A stretch of 64,000 nt of DNA from Dryocola sp051307055 (GTDB lineage: Bacteria; Pseudomonadota; Gammaproteobacteria; Enterobacterales; Enterobacteriaceae): positions 4,030,001 to 4,094,000 of the forward strand of contig NZ_CP149994.1 of assembly GCF_051307055.1 (NCBI RefSeq), read 5' to 3'. Positions 16,477 to 25,436 of the stretch are shown here, piece by piece. Every line of letters starts with the position of its first letter. The stretch's first letter is position 1. Under the pieces are notes generated by a model that saw only the letters and a list, made by a program, of their open reading frames with translations, had not been told where the DNA came from and made no database searches. The translations under genes and the position numbers were made by a program.

Positions 16477-16692
16477 TGTCGGATGGCGCTGACGCTTATC
16501 CGACCTACAAATCTCCAGATTTGCGTGGAATATGTCGGGTTTATGTCGGATGGCGCTGACGCTTATCCGACCTACAAATCTCCAGATTTGTGTGGAATAT
16601 GTCGGGTTTATGGCGGATGGCGCTACGCTTACCCGACCTACAGCTGCCGACGTGTTTGTAGGGTGGATAAGCGCAAGCGCCATCCACCGGCT
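16477..16692. repeat. REP-like array upstream of the RAYT gene (67-bp period)
   Basis: A 67-bp unit beginning TGTCGGATGGCGCTGACGC starts at 16477 and again at 16544, with a diverged third copy from 16611. Each holds a GTCGGAT...ATCCGAC hairpin and an AAATCTCCAGATTTG palindrome. A GGGTGGATAAGC...GCCATCCACC element closes the array. It begins 21 bases from the RAYT start codon. Confidence 0.9.
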
Positions 16693-16770
16693 TGCCCCGA
16701 ACATATCATGATTAATAAACAACGCCCGGCGGGCTTTAAAACCTCCGAACACGCCTCGCAAATATAAAAC

Positions 16771-17112
16771 TCACCGATACTCATCATCCAGACGGCGTTC
16801 GTCGTCTTCAAGCTGCCGACGCTGTTCATCCAGCTGCCGCTGCTGCTCGTCGAGCTGGCGGCGACGATCCTCTAACTGCCGATGCCGGTCTTCATAGCGT
16901 CGCCTGTCTTCTGAACCGCTCTGCCGGTCTTCCTCATCCCAGCGGCGATCGTCATTATCGCTTCGGCTGTCGTCCGGGTTGTAAGCGTCGTTTATCGCCT
17001 GCGAAACAGAATTCTCGATAGAGTTATCGAACAGACCGTCGAGCGCGTCGGCGTGAGCGAACGTTGTCATGGTCAGTGCGCTAAGCAGCAGCGCGGTAGA
17101 GTATCGGTTCAT
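16771..17112 (-). CDS. yjdP: YjdP, secreted charged repeat protein
   Basis: A 113-residue exported protein of unknown function that lies next to phnP in E. coli. A signal peptide of about 21 residues (MNRYSTALLLSALTMTTFAHA) is followed by AINDAYNPDDSR, which matches YjdP. The C-terminal half is built of Arg/Gln/Asp/Glu-rich heptads (RRRQLDE, QQRQLDE, QRRQLED, DERRLDD), predicting a long charged helix or coiled coil. It probably resides in the periplasm. A GC-rich hairpin (17199-17220) lies in its upstream region. Confidence 0.88.
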   Translation of the reverse strand: MNRYSTALLLSALTMTTFAHADALDGLFDNSIENSVSQAINDAYNPDDSRSDNDDRRWDEEDRQSGSEDRRRYEDRHRQLEDRRRQLDEQQRQLDEQRRQLEDDERRLDDEYR

Positions 17113-17198
17113 AAGCCAGTCTCAAGGGGTGACTGACGGTAGCCTATGCAAGCTACGGAACCTGCGACAGCGGAGTATTCCCAAACGCAACGCAAGTC

Positions 17199-17220
17199 AG
17201 CCCCTCTTTGCAGAGGGGCT
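17199..17220. terminator. AGCCCCTCT/AGAGGGGCT hairpin
   Basis: A perfect 9-bp stem with a 4-base loop between the kinase gene's 3' end and yjdP, both on the minus strand. It lacks a T-run on either side, so it may be a weak terminator or a structured leader. The rest of 17113-17410 holds no gene that I can support. Confidence 0.4.
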
Positions 17221-17410
17221 AAGTCCTTGCTACAGGATAATTAATGAGGTGCATAGTAATGAATGAGGCGGCTTAAGATATATTTCGGATCCCGCCCGCT
17301 TCCTCCTGGTTCGCTGGAAGGGGCTTTCTATTAATGTCTGCTTCCTGAGGCCGAGTCAATTGTTTGCGGATGACCTTTTTGCGGATTTGGAATCCAGATT
17401 ACGTATTGCG

Positions 17411-19987
17411 CTAGCCCGCCCGATGCGGCTGCCACGCGCGACGCAAAGCGTGGGCCAGCTGCACCTGATTAAAGGGTTTGCGGAGCAGTTCCACGTCGGG
17501 CAGCTGCTGCCCGCTGCGGCGCAAATCCTGCCCGCTTATCAGCAGCAAAGTCAGATGAGGGGAGTGCTCGCGGGCGTACTGTAAGACCTCCGCACCGCTC
17601 ATATTTCCCGGCAGCATTAAATCGCTTATTACGATGCTGATATCCGGCACGTCGGTCAGCATCTGCAGCGCTTGCTGGCTGTCGCTGGTCTCCAGCGTCA
17701 GATAGCCTAGCTGGTGCAGCTGCTCGCATAGCGTCTGACGCACGTCGTGTTCATCTTCCAGCACCAGCACCAGCTGATCCTGATACTCATTGGCGGCGGG
17801 CGCCTGCGGCTGCGTCTGTCTTAGCGCCTGCGCGGGCGCGCGAGGAAGCTGCAAGCGCACCAGCGTGCCCTGTCCCGGCGCGCTTTCAATCTGTACGCGC
17901 CCGCCGGACTGGCGCACGAACCCATAGACCATCGACAGGCCCAGTCCGCTTCCGCTGCCGGTCTGTTTAGTGGTGAAGAATGGCTCAAACACCTGGGCTT
18001 TTACCGCCGGTGACATGCCCTGGCCGGTGTCGATCACTTCCAGCGCGACCATATCCTGTTTACCTCCGTCGGCGCGCACCACGCGCTGGTTCCAGGTGCG
18101 AATTTTTATGCTGCCAGCCAGGCCCTCCATCGCGTCGCGGGCGTTCATCACCAGGTTGATAATCGCGTTTTCCAGCTGGTTGACGTCGATCCACGCAGGC
18201 CAGGCGGGCTGCTGCGCTTCAATCTCAAGCGTCAGCGAAGCGGGCAAAGAGTGGCGGATTAGCGGATCGAGATTCTCCAGCAGGCTTTTCATCGCCACGG
18301 CGTGCGGATGGAGCGACTGCTTGCGCGAAAACGCCAGTAGGCGTTGAGTGAGCTGCGCGCCCCGCTCGGCGGCCTTTAATGAACGGTTGATACGCGCGGC
18401 ATCCGGCGAATCCGCTGGAATCAGCTCAAGGCTGCCAATGATGACCGCCAGCAGGTTATTGAAATCGTGAGCAAGCCCGCCGGTTAACTGCCCTACCGCT
18501 TTCATCTTCTGGCTATGCACCAGCGCCTCCTCAAGCGCTTTGCGCTCGCTGCGATCCAGCACCACGTTCACCATGCCGCGTCCGGGCACGGGGCTGAAAC
18601 GCAGCTCGATGGTGCGATTATCCGCCAGCCGCAGCTCCTGCGGCTTCGGCCACGGGCGCGAGAGATTTTCCAGAATATGCTCCTGCAGCGGCGTGACCTG
18701 CCTGAGCAGGCCGAGATAGTGCTGTCCGCGCTGCAGCTTTTCCGGCGCTAAGCCCAGCAGCAGCGGATACTGTGGATTCCACACCACCAGAAAACCCTCG
18801 TTATCAAACAGCGCAAAGCCGTCGCGCATGGCGTGGAAGGTGGTTTCCAGCTGCGTGCTTTTTTCTTTCAGCAATTTCGAGGTATGTTCCAGAGAGGTGG
18901 TATTGCGCGCAAAAACGTTGAACGCGCGCGCCAGCTCGCCAAGTTCATCCCGGCGTTGCAATGCGGGTACGCTGACATCCCGTTCCCCTCTCGCCAGCCG
19001 GGCCATAGCGTGAGAAATCGCCGTCAGATTCGAGCCAAGGTTTTTATAGATATACCAGCCCGCGAAGCCGGTTATCACTATCGCCAGCAAAGCAAACAGA
19101 CCGATAAAGAAGATGATGGATTGCAGATCCCTGTGGCTTTGCTCGGTGCGGTTAAGCGACTCCTGCGCCACCTTCTGCACGTAAAGGTTGATGTCCTGAT
19201 TAAGAAACGCCACCAGCGCTTTGATGTGATACATAAACCAGGCGATGCCCAAATCGCTGTTCGCGAGCCGCTGGGAGAGCGGCAGCAACTGTCGCAAGTG
19301 CGCATTGAACTCCTGCAATATCTCATTGATAACCGGCGAATCAGCGTGGGCTGGCAGTAGCGCCATCACCTCAGTCAACTGCGCGACGGTGGCCTTTGGC
19401 GAGGGCGTTTGAATGGCGATCAGAATAAGCCTGTCCATCTCCGCAAGAAGCGCCCCGTTCGGCACGTTCAGCCCGTCACGGGCGTTGATATCCTGAATAT
19501 GGTGCAGATAGCTCTGGTTCTGATAGAGCGCGCTTAGCAGGTCGTTCCGTTCCAGGTGACGAAGATGGCCCAGCTCCAGCATCTGCGTCACGCTGCTCTC
19601 CAGTTCGTTGCTGCGATCGGTAATGCGTTTGACCAGTTCCGGCTCATGGCCGGCAAGCGGAGCTTTTGCCAGATGATTCAGCGAGTTTTGCAACTCCAGC
19701 TGCGTTTGCTTCAGTCGCGCCGCTTCGCTTTGGTATTCGAGCGCGCCGACAACCTGCGTCAACCGCACGGCGGCAGTAGCGACGTTCGCCGTATCCCTCG
19801 CCAGTTCCATGCTGCCGGACATGTCGCTGAGCGTTTGCCCCTGAACCTGCTCCTGCAGGCGGCTGGCGTGTTCAAAACCCAGCACCGCCACGCCACAAAC
19901 CATCAGCGTCACCGCCACCACCAGCAGGTTGAAGAACAGCAGGCGGCCACGTGCGCTTGCGAAGAAGGGTATGCGGGGTTGCGGCAT
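17411..19987 (-). CDS. Hybrid sensor histidine kinase
   Basis: An 858-residue inner-membrane kinase. Domains in order: TM1 about 15-38, an all-helical periplasmic sensor 39-290, TM2 291-315, HAMP 315-368, PAS 380-480, HisKA with the phospho-acceptor His507 in GLAHDFNNLLAVI, HATPase_c with the N-box NLVMNARDAM (about 610-620) and GSGSGLGLS, and a C-terminal receiver with Asp789 in VISDLMLPG. No HPt domain is present. The helical periplasmic domain recalls TorS, which senses through a periplasmic binding protein. The gene diverges from a sugar importer operon and shares its strand with an OmpR-type regulator at the far end, its likely partner. The ligand is unknown; a sugar or the sugar-loaded binding protein is inferred. 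Confidence 0.88.
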   Translation of the reverse strand: MPQPRIPFFASARGRLLFFNLLVVAVTLMVCGVAVLGFEHASRLQEQVQGQTLSDMSGSMELARDTANVATAAVRLTQVVGALEYQSEAARLKQTQLELQNSLNHLAKAPLAGHEPELVKRITDRSNELESSVTQMLELGHLRHLERNDLLSALYQNQSYLHHIQDINARDGLNVPNGALLAEMDRLILIAIQTPSPKATVAQLTEVMALLPAHADSPVINEILQEFNAHLRQLLPLSQRLANSDLGIAWFMYHIKALVAFLNQDINLYVQKVAQESLNRTEQSHRDLQSIIFFIGLFALLAIVITGFAGWYIYKNLGSNLTAISHAMARLARGERDVSVPALQRRDELGELARAFNVFARNTTSLEHTSKLLKEKSTQLETTFHAMRDGFALFDNEGFLVVWNPQYPLLLGLAPEKLQRGQHYLGLLRQVTPLQEHILENLSRPWPKPQELRLADNRTIELRFSPVPGRGMVNVVLDRSERKALEEALVHSQKMKAVGQLTGGLAHDFNNLLAVIIGSLELIPADSPDAARINRSLKAAERGAQLTQRLLAFSRKQSLHPHAVAMKSLLENLDPLIRHSLPASLTLEIEAQQPAWPAWIDVNQLENAIINLVMNARDAMEGLAGSIKIRTWNQRVVRADGGKQDMVALEVIDTGQGMSPAVKAQVFEPFFTTKQTGSGSGLGLSMVYGFVRQSGGRVQIESAPGQGTLVRLQLPRAPAQALRQTQPQAPAANEYQDQLVLVLEDEHDVRQTLCEQLHQLGYLTLETSDSQQALQMLTDVPDISIVISDLMLPGNMSGAEVLQYAREHSPHLTLLLISGQDLRRSGQQLPDVELLRKPFNQVQLAHALRRAWQPHRAG

Positions 19988-20010
19988 CGGTGGCTCCAGT
20001 TCCAGCGTGC

Positions 20011-20090
20011 GGGGCGGATAAGCGCAAACATCATTCGCCTTCTGACGAATGAGCGGTGGATGGCGCGTTGCTTATCCACCCTACAGTTCT
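20011..20090. repeat. REP-like palindrome before the sugar operon
   Basis: GGTGGATGGCGC...TTATCCACC at 20055-20080 is an exact member of the GGTGGAT hairpin class seen in phn. A partial GGGGCGGATAAGCGC precedes it. Confidence 0.75.
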
Positions 20091-20131
20091 AGTTGCATCG
20101 CGGCGGCAGGGAAATCAATCCATCACGGGAA

Positions 20132-20184
20132 TGTGACAGCGGTTAACTATTCATGAATATGACAAATATGAACGGCTTCTGACA
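20132..20184 (+). promoter_or_regulatory. Phased TnTGAcA direct repeats, candidate response-regulator operator
   Basis: TGTGACA (20132), TATGACA (20158), TATGAAC (20167) and TCTGACA (20178) are direct repeats in the divergent kinase/importer region; the last three are spaced 9 and 11 bases. OmpR-family regulators bind such helically phased direct repeats, so this is a plausible site for the regulator at 26964-27698. No footprint or homologous motif is known to me. Confidence 0.35.
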
Positions 20185-20248
20185 TTTTGCATTTACCAAC
20201 GGGTGGTTGACTGGCATCACTCGCTTTTTCACCCGCAGGAGTCGCGCC

Positions 20249-21772
20249 ATGAGTAAAGTGCCCATTCTGGAGATGCGCAACATTGCCAAATCTTTTGGCA
20301 AGTTTTATGCGCTTAAAGGCGTCGACCTGACGGTGTTTCCCGGTGAAATTCACGCGCTGATGGGGGAGAACGGCGCCGGGAAAAGTACCCTGATGAAGAT
20401 CCTCGCAGGCGCCTATACCGCCACCAGCGGAGAAATTTTGATTGACGGCCAGCCCTGGAGTATCAAGGGGCCAAAAGACGCGCTGAGCGCCGGCATTACG
20501 CTGATTTACCAGGAGATGCAGCTCGCCCCGAACCTCACCGTGGCAGAAAATATCTTCCTCGGCAGCGAGCTTTCGCGTGCGGGTCTGGTGCAGCGCAAAG
20601 AGATGGTGATGCAGGCGCAGACGGTGATCAACCGCCTCGGGGCGCAGTTTAAGGCCAGCGATCTGGTCATGAAGCTCACCATCGCCGAGCAGCAGCAGGT
20701 TGAGATTGCCCGCGCGCTACACCGCAACAGCCGTATTTTAGTTATGGATGAGCCCACCGCGGCGCTCTCTTCACGTGAAACACACCGCCTGTTCGAGCTG
20801 ATCATGCGCCTGCGCGATGAGGGCATGGCGATTATCTACATCAGCCATCGCATGGCCGAGGTGTATGAATTATCAGACCGGGTCAGCGTGCTGCGCGACG
20901 GCCAGTACGTCGGCAGTCTGACTCGCGAAAAGCTTAACGCCAGTGAACTAGTGCGCATGATGGTGGGCCGCCCGTTAAGCGATCTGTTTAATAAAGAACG
21001 GGATATTCCGCTGGGTGATACGCGTCTGAATATCCATCGCCTGACGGACGGCGGCAAAGTGCATCCGGTGAGTCTGCAGGTGCGTTCCGGCGAAATCGTC
21101 GGCCTTGCTGGATTGGTCGGCGCCGGGCGCTCCGAACTCGCGCAGCTTATTTTCGGCGTACGCAAAGCGACAGGCGGGACGATAGAGATCGACGGCAAGC
21201 CGGCCAACATCCATTCACCTCGGGAAGCTATTCGCCTCGGCATTGGCTTTCTTACCGAAAACCGCAAAGAACAGGGCCTGTTTCTGGAGCTCGCGGCGCA
21301 GGACAACATTACGATGGCGACGCTTGAGCGCGACGCGCGATACGGCTGGCTGGATCGCAAAAAAGCGCAAACCATTTCCGACGATGCCATCAGCCTGCTG
21401 AATATTCGCGTGCCTCATGCTCAGGTGCGGGCCGGCGGGTTATCCGGCGGGAATCAGCAAAAGCTGCTGATCTCGCGCTGGGTGGCAATCGGCCCGCGCA
21501 TTTTGATCCTCGATGAACCGACCCGCGGCGTGGACGTCGGCGCGAAAAGCGAGATCTACCGGATCATGAGCCAGATGGCGAAACAGGGCGTGGCGATCCT
21601 GATGATCTCCAGCGAGCTGCCGGAAGTGGTCGGGATGAGCGACCGGGTGTATGTGATGCGCGAAGGCAGCATCGCAGGCGAGCTGCGCGGCACGGACATT
21701 ACACAAGAAAGCATCATGACGCTGGCAACCGGCGTGGAAGATGCCCACAACAAGGCGGTTAACCATGGCTAA
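20249..21772 (+). CDS. Ribose-family sugar ABC importer, double ATPase subunit
   Basis: RbsA/XylG-type ATPase with two fused nucleotide-binding domains, 507 residues. The N-terminal half has Walker A GENGAGKST and Walker B ILVMDEPTAALSSRE. The C-terminal half has a degenerate P-loop GLVGAGRSELAQLIFG, signature LSGGNQQK and ILILDEPTRGVDVGAK. The start is the ATG at 20249 (MSKVPILEMRNIAKSF) with CAGGAG 7 bases upstream; a frame from 20207 is less likely. First gene of a six-gene operon; it overlaps the permease by 8 bases. The substrate is inferred from the downstream isomerase. Confidence 0.92.
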   Translation: MSKVPILEMRNIAKSFGKFYALKGVDLTVFPGEIHALMGENGAGKSTLMKILAGAYTATSGEILIDGQPWSIKGPKDALSAGITLIYQEMQLAPNLTVAENIFLGSELSRAGLVQRKEMVMQAQTVINRLGAQFKASDLVMKLTIAEQQQVEIARALHRNSRILVMDEPTAALSSRETHRLFELIMRLRDEGMAIIYISHRMAEVYELSDRVSVLRDGQYVGSLTREKLNASELVRMMVGRPLSDLFNKERDIPLGDTRLNIHRLTDGGKVHPVSLQVRSGEIVGLAGLVGAGRSELAQLIFGVRKATGGTIEIDGKPANIHSPREAIRLGIGFLTENRKEQGLFLELAAQDNITMATLERDARYGWLDRKKAQTISDDAISLLNIRVPHAQVRAGGLSGGNQQKLLISRWVAIGPRILILDEPTRGVDVGAKSEIYRIMSQMAKQGVAILMISSELPEVVGMSDRVYVMREGSIAGELRGTDITQESIMTLATGVEDAHNKAVNHG

Positions 21773-22790
21773 TACAATTGATCCACGCAAAAACGCGCCG
21801 GCAGCGGACACGCCGCAGCAGGTGGCGAAATCCGCCTCGCTGAAAAAAGCGCTCTTCGGCGATTTGCTGCAAACCATAGGTATTTTGCCGATTCTGGTGC
21901 TTATCATCGCCGTTTTCGGCTTTATCGCGCCAAACTTTTTCACCGAGTCGAACCTGCTGAACATCGCCCGCCAGTCGTCCATCAATATCGTGCTGGCGGC
22001 GGGCATGACGTTCATTATTTTGACCGGCGGGATCGACCTTTCCGTTGGCTCGATTCTTGGCACCACGGCGGTGACGGCGATGGTCGTTTCGCTGATGCCG
22101 GGCTGGGAATCGTTATCGATTCCCGCCGCGCTGATGATGGGCACCGGGCTTGGGCTGTTTAACGGCATGCTGGTGGCCTGGGCGGGATTGCCGCCGTTTA
22201 TCGTCACGCTTGGCACCTATACCGCCCTGCGCGGCGCGGCTTACTTGTTGGCCGACGGCACCACGGTGATTAACTCCAATATCAATTTTGAGTGGATCGG
22301 CAACTCGTATCTCGGCCCGATCCCGTGGCTGGTGGTGATCGCGCTGGCGGTGATCGTGGTGTGCTGGTTCATCCTCAGACGTACCACGCTTGGCGTTCAT
22401 ATCTACGCGGTTGGCGGCAACATGCAGGCGGCGCGTCTTACGGGCATCAAAGTATGGATGGTTCTGCTGTTCGTTTACGGCATGAGCGGCCTGCTTTCCG
22501 GGCTTGGCGGGGTGATGAGCGCCTCGCGGCTGTACAGCGCCAACGGCAACCTCGGTATGGGCTACGAGCTGGACGCCATCGCCGCGGTCATTCTCGGCGG
22601 CACCAGCTTTGTGGGCGGCATCGGCACCATCACCGGCACGCTGGTCGGCGCGCTGATTATCGCCACGCTTAACAACGGCATGACGCTGATGGGCGTCTCA
22701 TATTTCTGGCAACTGGTGATCAAAGGGGCGGTGATCATCATTGCGGTGCTGATAGATAAATACCGTACCCGTCACCATCAAAGTGCATAA
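21765..22790 (+). CDS. Ribose-family sugar ABC importer permease
   Basis: RbsC/XylH-type permease of 341 residues with about 8-10 hydrophobic helices. The family stretches SINIVLAAGMTFIILTGGIDLSVGSILG and AVGGNMQAARLTGIKV are diagnostic, as is AIAAVILGGTSFVGGIGTITGTLVGALII. The start MANTIDPRKN overlaps the ATPase gene by 8 bases; a frame from 21741 extends further into it. A soluble N-terminal tail of about 35 residues precedes the first helix. It should form the membrane channel with the ATPase and the binding protein encoded next. Confidence 0.92.
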   Translation: MANTIDPRKNAPAADTPQQVAKSASLKKALFGDLLQTIGILPILVLIIAVFGFIAPNFFTESNLLNIARQSSINIVLAAGMTFIILTGGIDLSVGSILGTTAVTAMVVSLMPGWESLSIPAALMMGTGLGLFNGMLVAWAGLPPFIVTLGTYTALRGAAYLLADGTTVINSNINFEWIGNSYLGPIPWLVVIALAVIVVCWFILRRTTLGVHIYAVGGNMQAARLTGIKVWMVLLFVYGMSGLLSGLGGVMSASRLYSANGNLGMGYELDAIAAVILGGTSFVGGIGTITGTLVGALIIATLNNGMTLMGVSYFWQLVIKGAVIIIAVLIDKYRTRHHQSA

Positions 22791-22819
22791 CAAAAAACAC
22801 CCTACACAGGAGATATGCC

Positions 22820-23764
22820 ATGCGTTTGAAGCCAATAGTGACCGCGTTGCTCGCGGGGGCCATGATTGCCGGGGCGCCCTTTGCCCAGGCGAAAGACCTG
22901 AAATCCATCGGCGTGACGGTGGGCGATCTCGCCAACCCGTTCTTCGTGCAGATAACCAAAGGCGCCGAACTTGAAGCCCGCAAGCTTGCAGGCGACAACG
23001 TGAAGGTGACGCTGGTTTCCAGCGGTTACGATCTGGGCCAGCAGGTTTCGCAGATCGATAACTTTATCGCCGCCAAAGTGGACATGATCATTCTTAACGC
23101 CGCAGATTCCAAAGGGATCGGCCCGGCGGTGAAACGCGCTAAAGATGCGGGGATCGTAGTGGTTGCGGTAGACGTGGCGGCGGAAGGCGCGGATGCCACC
23201 ATTACCTCGAACAACACCCAGGCGGGTGAAATGGCCTGTAAGTACATTTCGGATCGCTTAAAAGAGAAAGGCAACGTGGTCATCATCAACGGGCCGCCGG
23301 TATCCGCCGTGCAGAACCGCGTTGAAGGCTGTCTGACCGAGTTCAAAAGGCATCCTGATATCAAGATCCTTTCGTCTAACCAGAACGCCAAAGGCAGCCG
23401 TGAAGGCGGCCTGGAAGTGATGACCTCGCTGCTGGCGGCCAATCCGAAGATCGACGGGGTATTCGCCATCAACGATCCAACGGCGATCGGGGCCGATCTC
23501 GCGGCGAAACAGGCTCAGCGTAACGAGTTCTTTATCGTTGGCGTGGACGGCAGCCCGGATGCGGAAGAAGCCCTGAAGCGCGGCGGCAACTCGCTGTTTG
23601 TGGCGACGCCTGCGCAAGATCCGCAGGTGATGGCGGCGAAGGCGGTGGAGATTGGTTACGACATTCTGCAGGGCAAACCTGCGCCTAAAGAGCCCGTGCT
23701 GATCCCGGTGACGATGATCGATAAAAACAACATTGGCACTTATAAAGGCTGGACGGTGAAATAA
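22820..23764 (+). CDS. Ribose-family periplasmic sugar-binding protein
   Basis: A 314-residue type I periplasmic binding protein. A signal peptide of about 24 residues ends AQA, with the mature start KDLKSIGVTVGDLANPFFVQ. Further family motifs are AAKVDMIILNAADSKGIGPAV, VVAVDVAAEG, INGPPVSAVQNRVEG and VDGSPDAEEALKRGG. It delivers the sugar to the importer and could also present it to the helical sensor domain of the divergently encoded kinase, by analogy with TorT/TorS. A REP-like palindrome lies right after the stop, a common spot for stabilizing binding-protein mRNA. Confidence 0.92.
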   Translation: MRLKPIVTALLAGAMIAGAPFAQAKDLKSIGVTVGDLANPFFVQITKGAELEARKLAGDNVKVTLVSSGYDLGQQVSQIDNFIAAKVDMIILNAADSKGIGPAVKRAKDAGIVVVAVDVAAEGADATITSNNTQAGEMACKYISDRLKEKGNVVIINGPPVSAVQNRVEGCLTEFKRHPDIKILSSNQNAKGSREGGLEVMTSLLAANPKIDGVFAINDPTAIGADLAAKQAQRNEFFIVGVDGSPDAEEALKRGGNSLFVATPAQDPQVMAAKAVEIGYDILQGKPAPKEPVLIPVTMIDKNNIGTYKGWTVK

Positions 23765-23782
23765 CGCCAGCGCTCTGTAAAT

Positions 23783-23818
23783 TGTAGGGCGGATAAGCCG
23801 CTCGCCCTCCGCCCTACA
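23783..23818. repeat. REP-like palindrome after the binding-protein gene
   Basis: TGTAGGGCGGATAAGC...CCGCCCTACA, nearly a full inverted repeat, within the 80-base gap ahead of the isomerase gene. It may protect the upstream mRNA from 3' decay. Confidence 0.8.
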
Positions 23819-23844
23819 AAAAAGAGTGTGCATAAGGAGACAAC

Positions 23845-24528
23845 ATGAAACGCTCCGAAGTGAATCAGATCCTGTCCCGGACCCGCCATTTCTTTATGCA
23901 GCATGACGTGCACCTGCCTCCTTTCGCCTCTTACGACCTGACGAAATGGCAGCAGGTGGACAAAGCCATCTGGCAGGAAGTGTTCGATCTGAAGCTGGGC
24001 TGGGACGTGACGGCGTTCGGCGGCAACGATTTTCTTGCCCAGGGGCTGACGCTCTTCACTTTGCGTAACGGCTCGCCGGACGGCGCGCCTTATTCCAAAT
24101 GCTACGCCGAGAAAATTATGCATGTCCGCGAAGGACAGCTTACGCCGATGCATTTCCACTGGCGGAAACAGGAAGACATCATCAATCGTGGCGGCGGTAA
24201 TTTGATCGTCGAGCTGTGGAATTCAGACCAGTTTGAGCAACCCGAAGAGAGCGACGTAACGGTCACCATTGACGGTTGCCGCCAGACCCACGCGGCGGGC
24301 AGCCAGCTCCGCCTGTCGCCCGGCGAGAGCATCTGCCTGGTGCCCGGCGTCTACCACAGTTTCTGGGGCGAACCCGGCTATGGCGATGTGCTGGTCGGCG
24401 AAGTGTCGATGGTGAACGACGATGACCGCGACAACCGGTTCCTGAAACCGCTTGAGCGTTTTAACAGTATTATCGAAGACGAACCGGCGCAGCAGGTGCT
24501 GTGTAACGAGTATCGCCAGCGCTTTTAA
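23845..24528 (+). CDS. D-lyxose/D-mannose-type sugar isomerase
   Basis: A 227-residue cupin-fold aldose-ketose isomerase. The metal ligands expected from the E. coli O157:H7 enzyme of this family fall at His103 and His105 (MHFHW), Glu110 (QEDI) and His171 (YHSFWGE), with the signature CYAEKIMHVREGQLTPMHFH around them. That enzyme interconverts D-lyxose/D-xylulose and D-mannose/D-fructose, but its physiological substrate is unclear. AAGGAGA precedes the ATG by 7 bases. Position between importer and aldolase suggests it turns the imported aldose into a ketose for phosphorylation and cleavage. Confidence 0.9.
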   Translation: MKRSEVNQILSRTRHFFMQHDVHLPPFASYDLTKWQQVDKAIWQEVFDLKLGWDVTAFGGNDFLAQGLTLFTLRNGSPDGAPYSKCYAEKIMHVREGQLTPMHFHWRKQEDIINRGGGNLIVELWNSDQFEQPEESDVTVTIDGCRQTHAAGSQLRLSPGESICLVPGVYHSFWGEPGYGDVLVGEVSMVNDDDRDNRFLKPLERFNSIIEDEPAQQVLCNEYRQRF

Positions 24529-24566
24529 TTAGCCCATTACTCTCACCCAACACCAGGGGACCGATT

Positions 24567-25427
24567 ATGGCTTTGATATCACTTGCAGACGGACTGGCTC
24601 ACGCACGCGCGAACGGCTACGCGCTGGGCGCTTTTAACGTGCTCGACAGCCATTTTCTGCGTGCGCTTTTTGCCGCGGCAAAACAAGAAAACTCGCCGTT
24701 CATTATCAATATCGCCGAAGTGCATTTTAAATATGTATCGCTGGATTCCTTAGTTGAGGCCGTAAAATTCGAAGCGGCCCGGCACGATATTCCGGTCGTG
24801 CTTAATCTCGATCACGGCCTGCATTTTGAAGCGGTTGTCCGCGCCCTGCGCCTCGGTTTTAGCTCGGTAATGTTCGATGGCTCAACGCTTGACTATGAAG
24901 AAAATATTCGCCAGACCCGCGAAGTGGTGAAGATGTGCCATGCGGTGGGCGTCTCCGTAGAAGCGGAGCTGGGCGCCGTTGGCGGCGATGAAGGCGGCGC
25001 GCTGTATGGCGAAGCCGATAGCGATAAATTCACCGATCCCGCCGTTGCGCGTGATTTCGTCGACAGGACGGGCATCGATACGCTGGCCGTCGCCATCGGC
25101 AACGCGCACGGCAAATATAAAGGCGAACCGAAGCTTGATTTTGACCGCCTGGCCGCTATCCGCCAGCAAACTGGTTTACCGCTGGTGCTGCACGGCGGCT
25201 CCGGCATCAGCGACGATGATTTCCGTAAGGCGATAACGCTCGGTATTCACAAGATAAACTTCTATACCGGTATGTCGCAGGCGGCGCTTGGCGCAGTCGA
25301 GCAGCGGATGAATCAGCGCCACGCGATTTATGACGAATTTGCCGAGCTTTTGCTCGGCATTGAAGAGGCTATCACGGACGTTGTGGCCGGGCAGATGCGG
25401 ATTTTTGGTAGTTCGGGTAAAGCTTAA
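24567..25427 (+). CDS. Class II ketose-(bis)phosphate aldolase, GatY/KbaY/FbaA family
   Basis: A 286-residue zinc-dependent aldolase. Catalytic and metal residues are in place: Asp82-His83 in NLDHG, the EAELGAVGGDEGG loop, His181 in NAHGKYKG and His209 in LHGGSG, with INFYT later for phosphate binding. Family members split fructose- or tagatose-1,6-bisphosphate, or ketose-1-phosphates, into dihydroxyacetone phosphate and an aldehyde. The neighbouring isomerase and PfkB kinase imply that the substrate is the phosphorylated ketose made in this pathway. GGGGA lies before the ATG, and the kinase gene starts 9 bases after the stop. Confidence 0.92.
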   Translation: MALISLADGLAHARANGYALGAFNVLDSHFLRALFAAAKQENSPFIINIAEVHFKYVSLDSLVEAVKFEAARHDIPVVLNLDHGLHFEAVVRALRLGFSSVMFDGSTLDYEENIRQTREVVKMCHAVGVSVEAELGAVGGDEGGALYGEADSDKFTDPAVARDFVDRTGIDTLAVAIGNAHGKYKGEPKLDFDRLAAIRQQTGLPLVLHGGSGISDDDFRKAITLGIHKINFYTGMSQAALGAVEQRMNQRHAIYDEFAELLLGIEEAITDVVAGQMRIFGSSGKA

Positions 25428-25436
25428 GGAGTCGCT

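Noticed and set aside
17411..19987. Assignment of the hybrid kinase as torS
   Set aside because: The helical sensor recalls TorS, but no torT, torR or torCAD lies nearby, a PAS domain is present and no HPt is seen, so the gene name is not supported.
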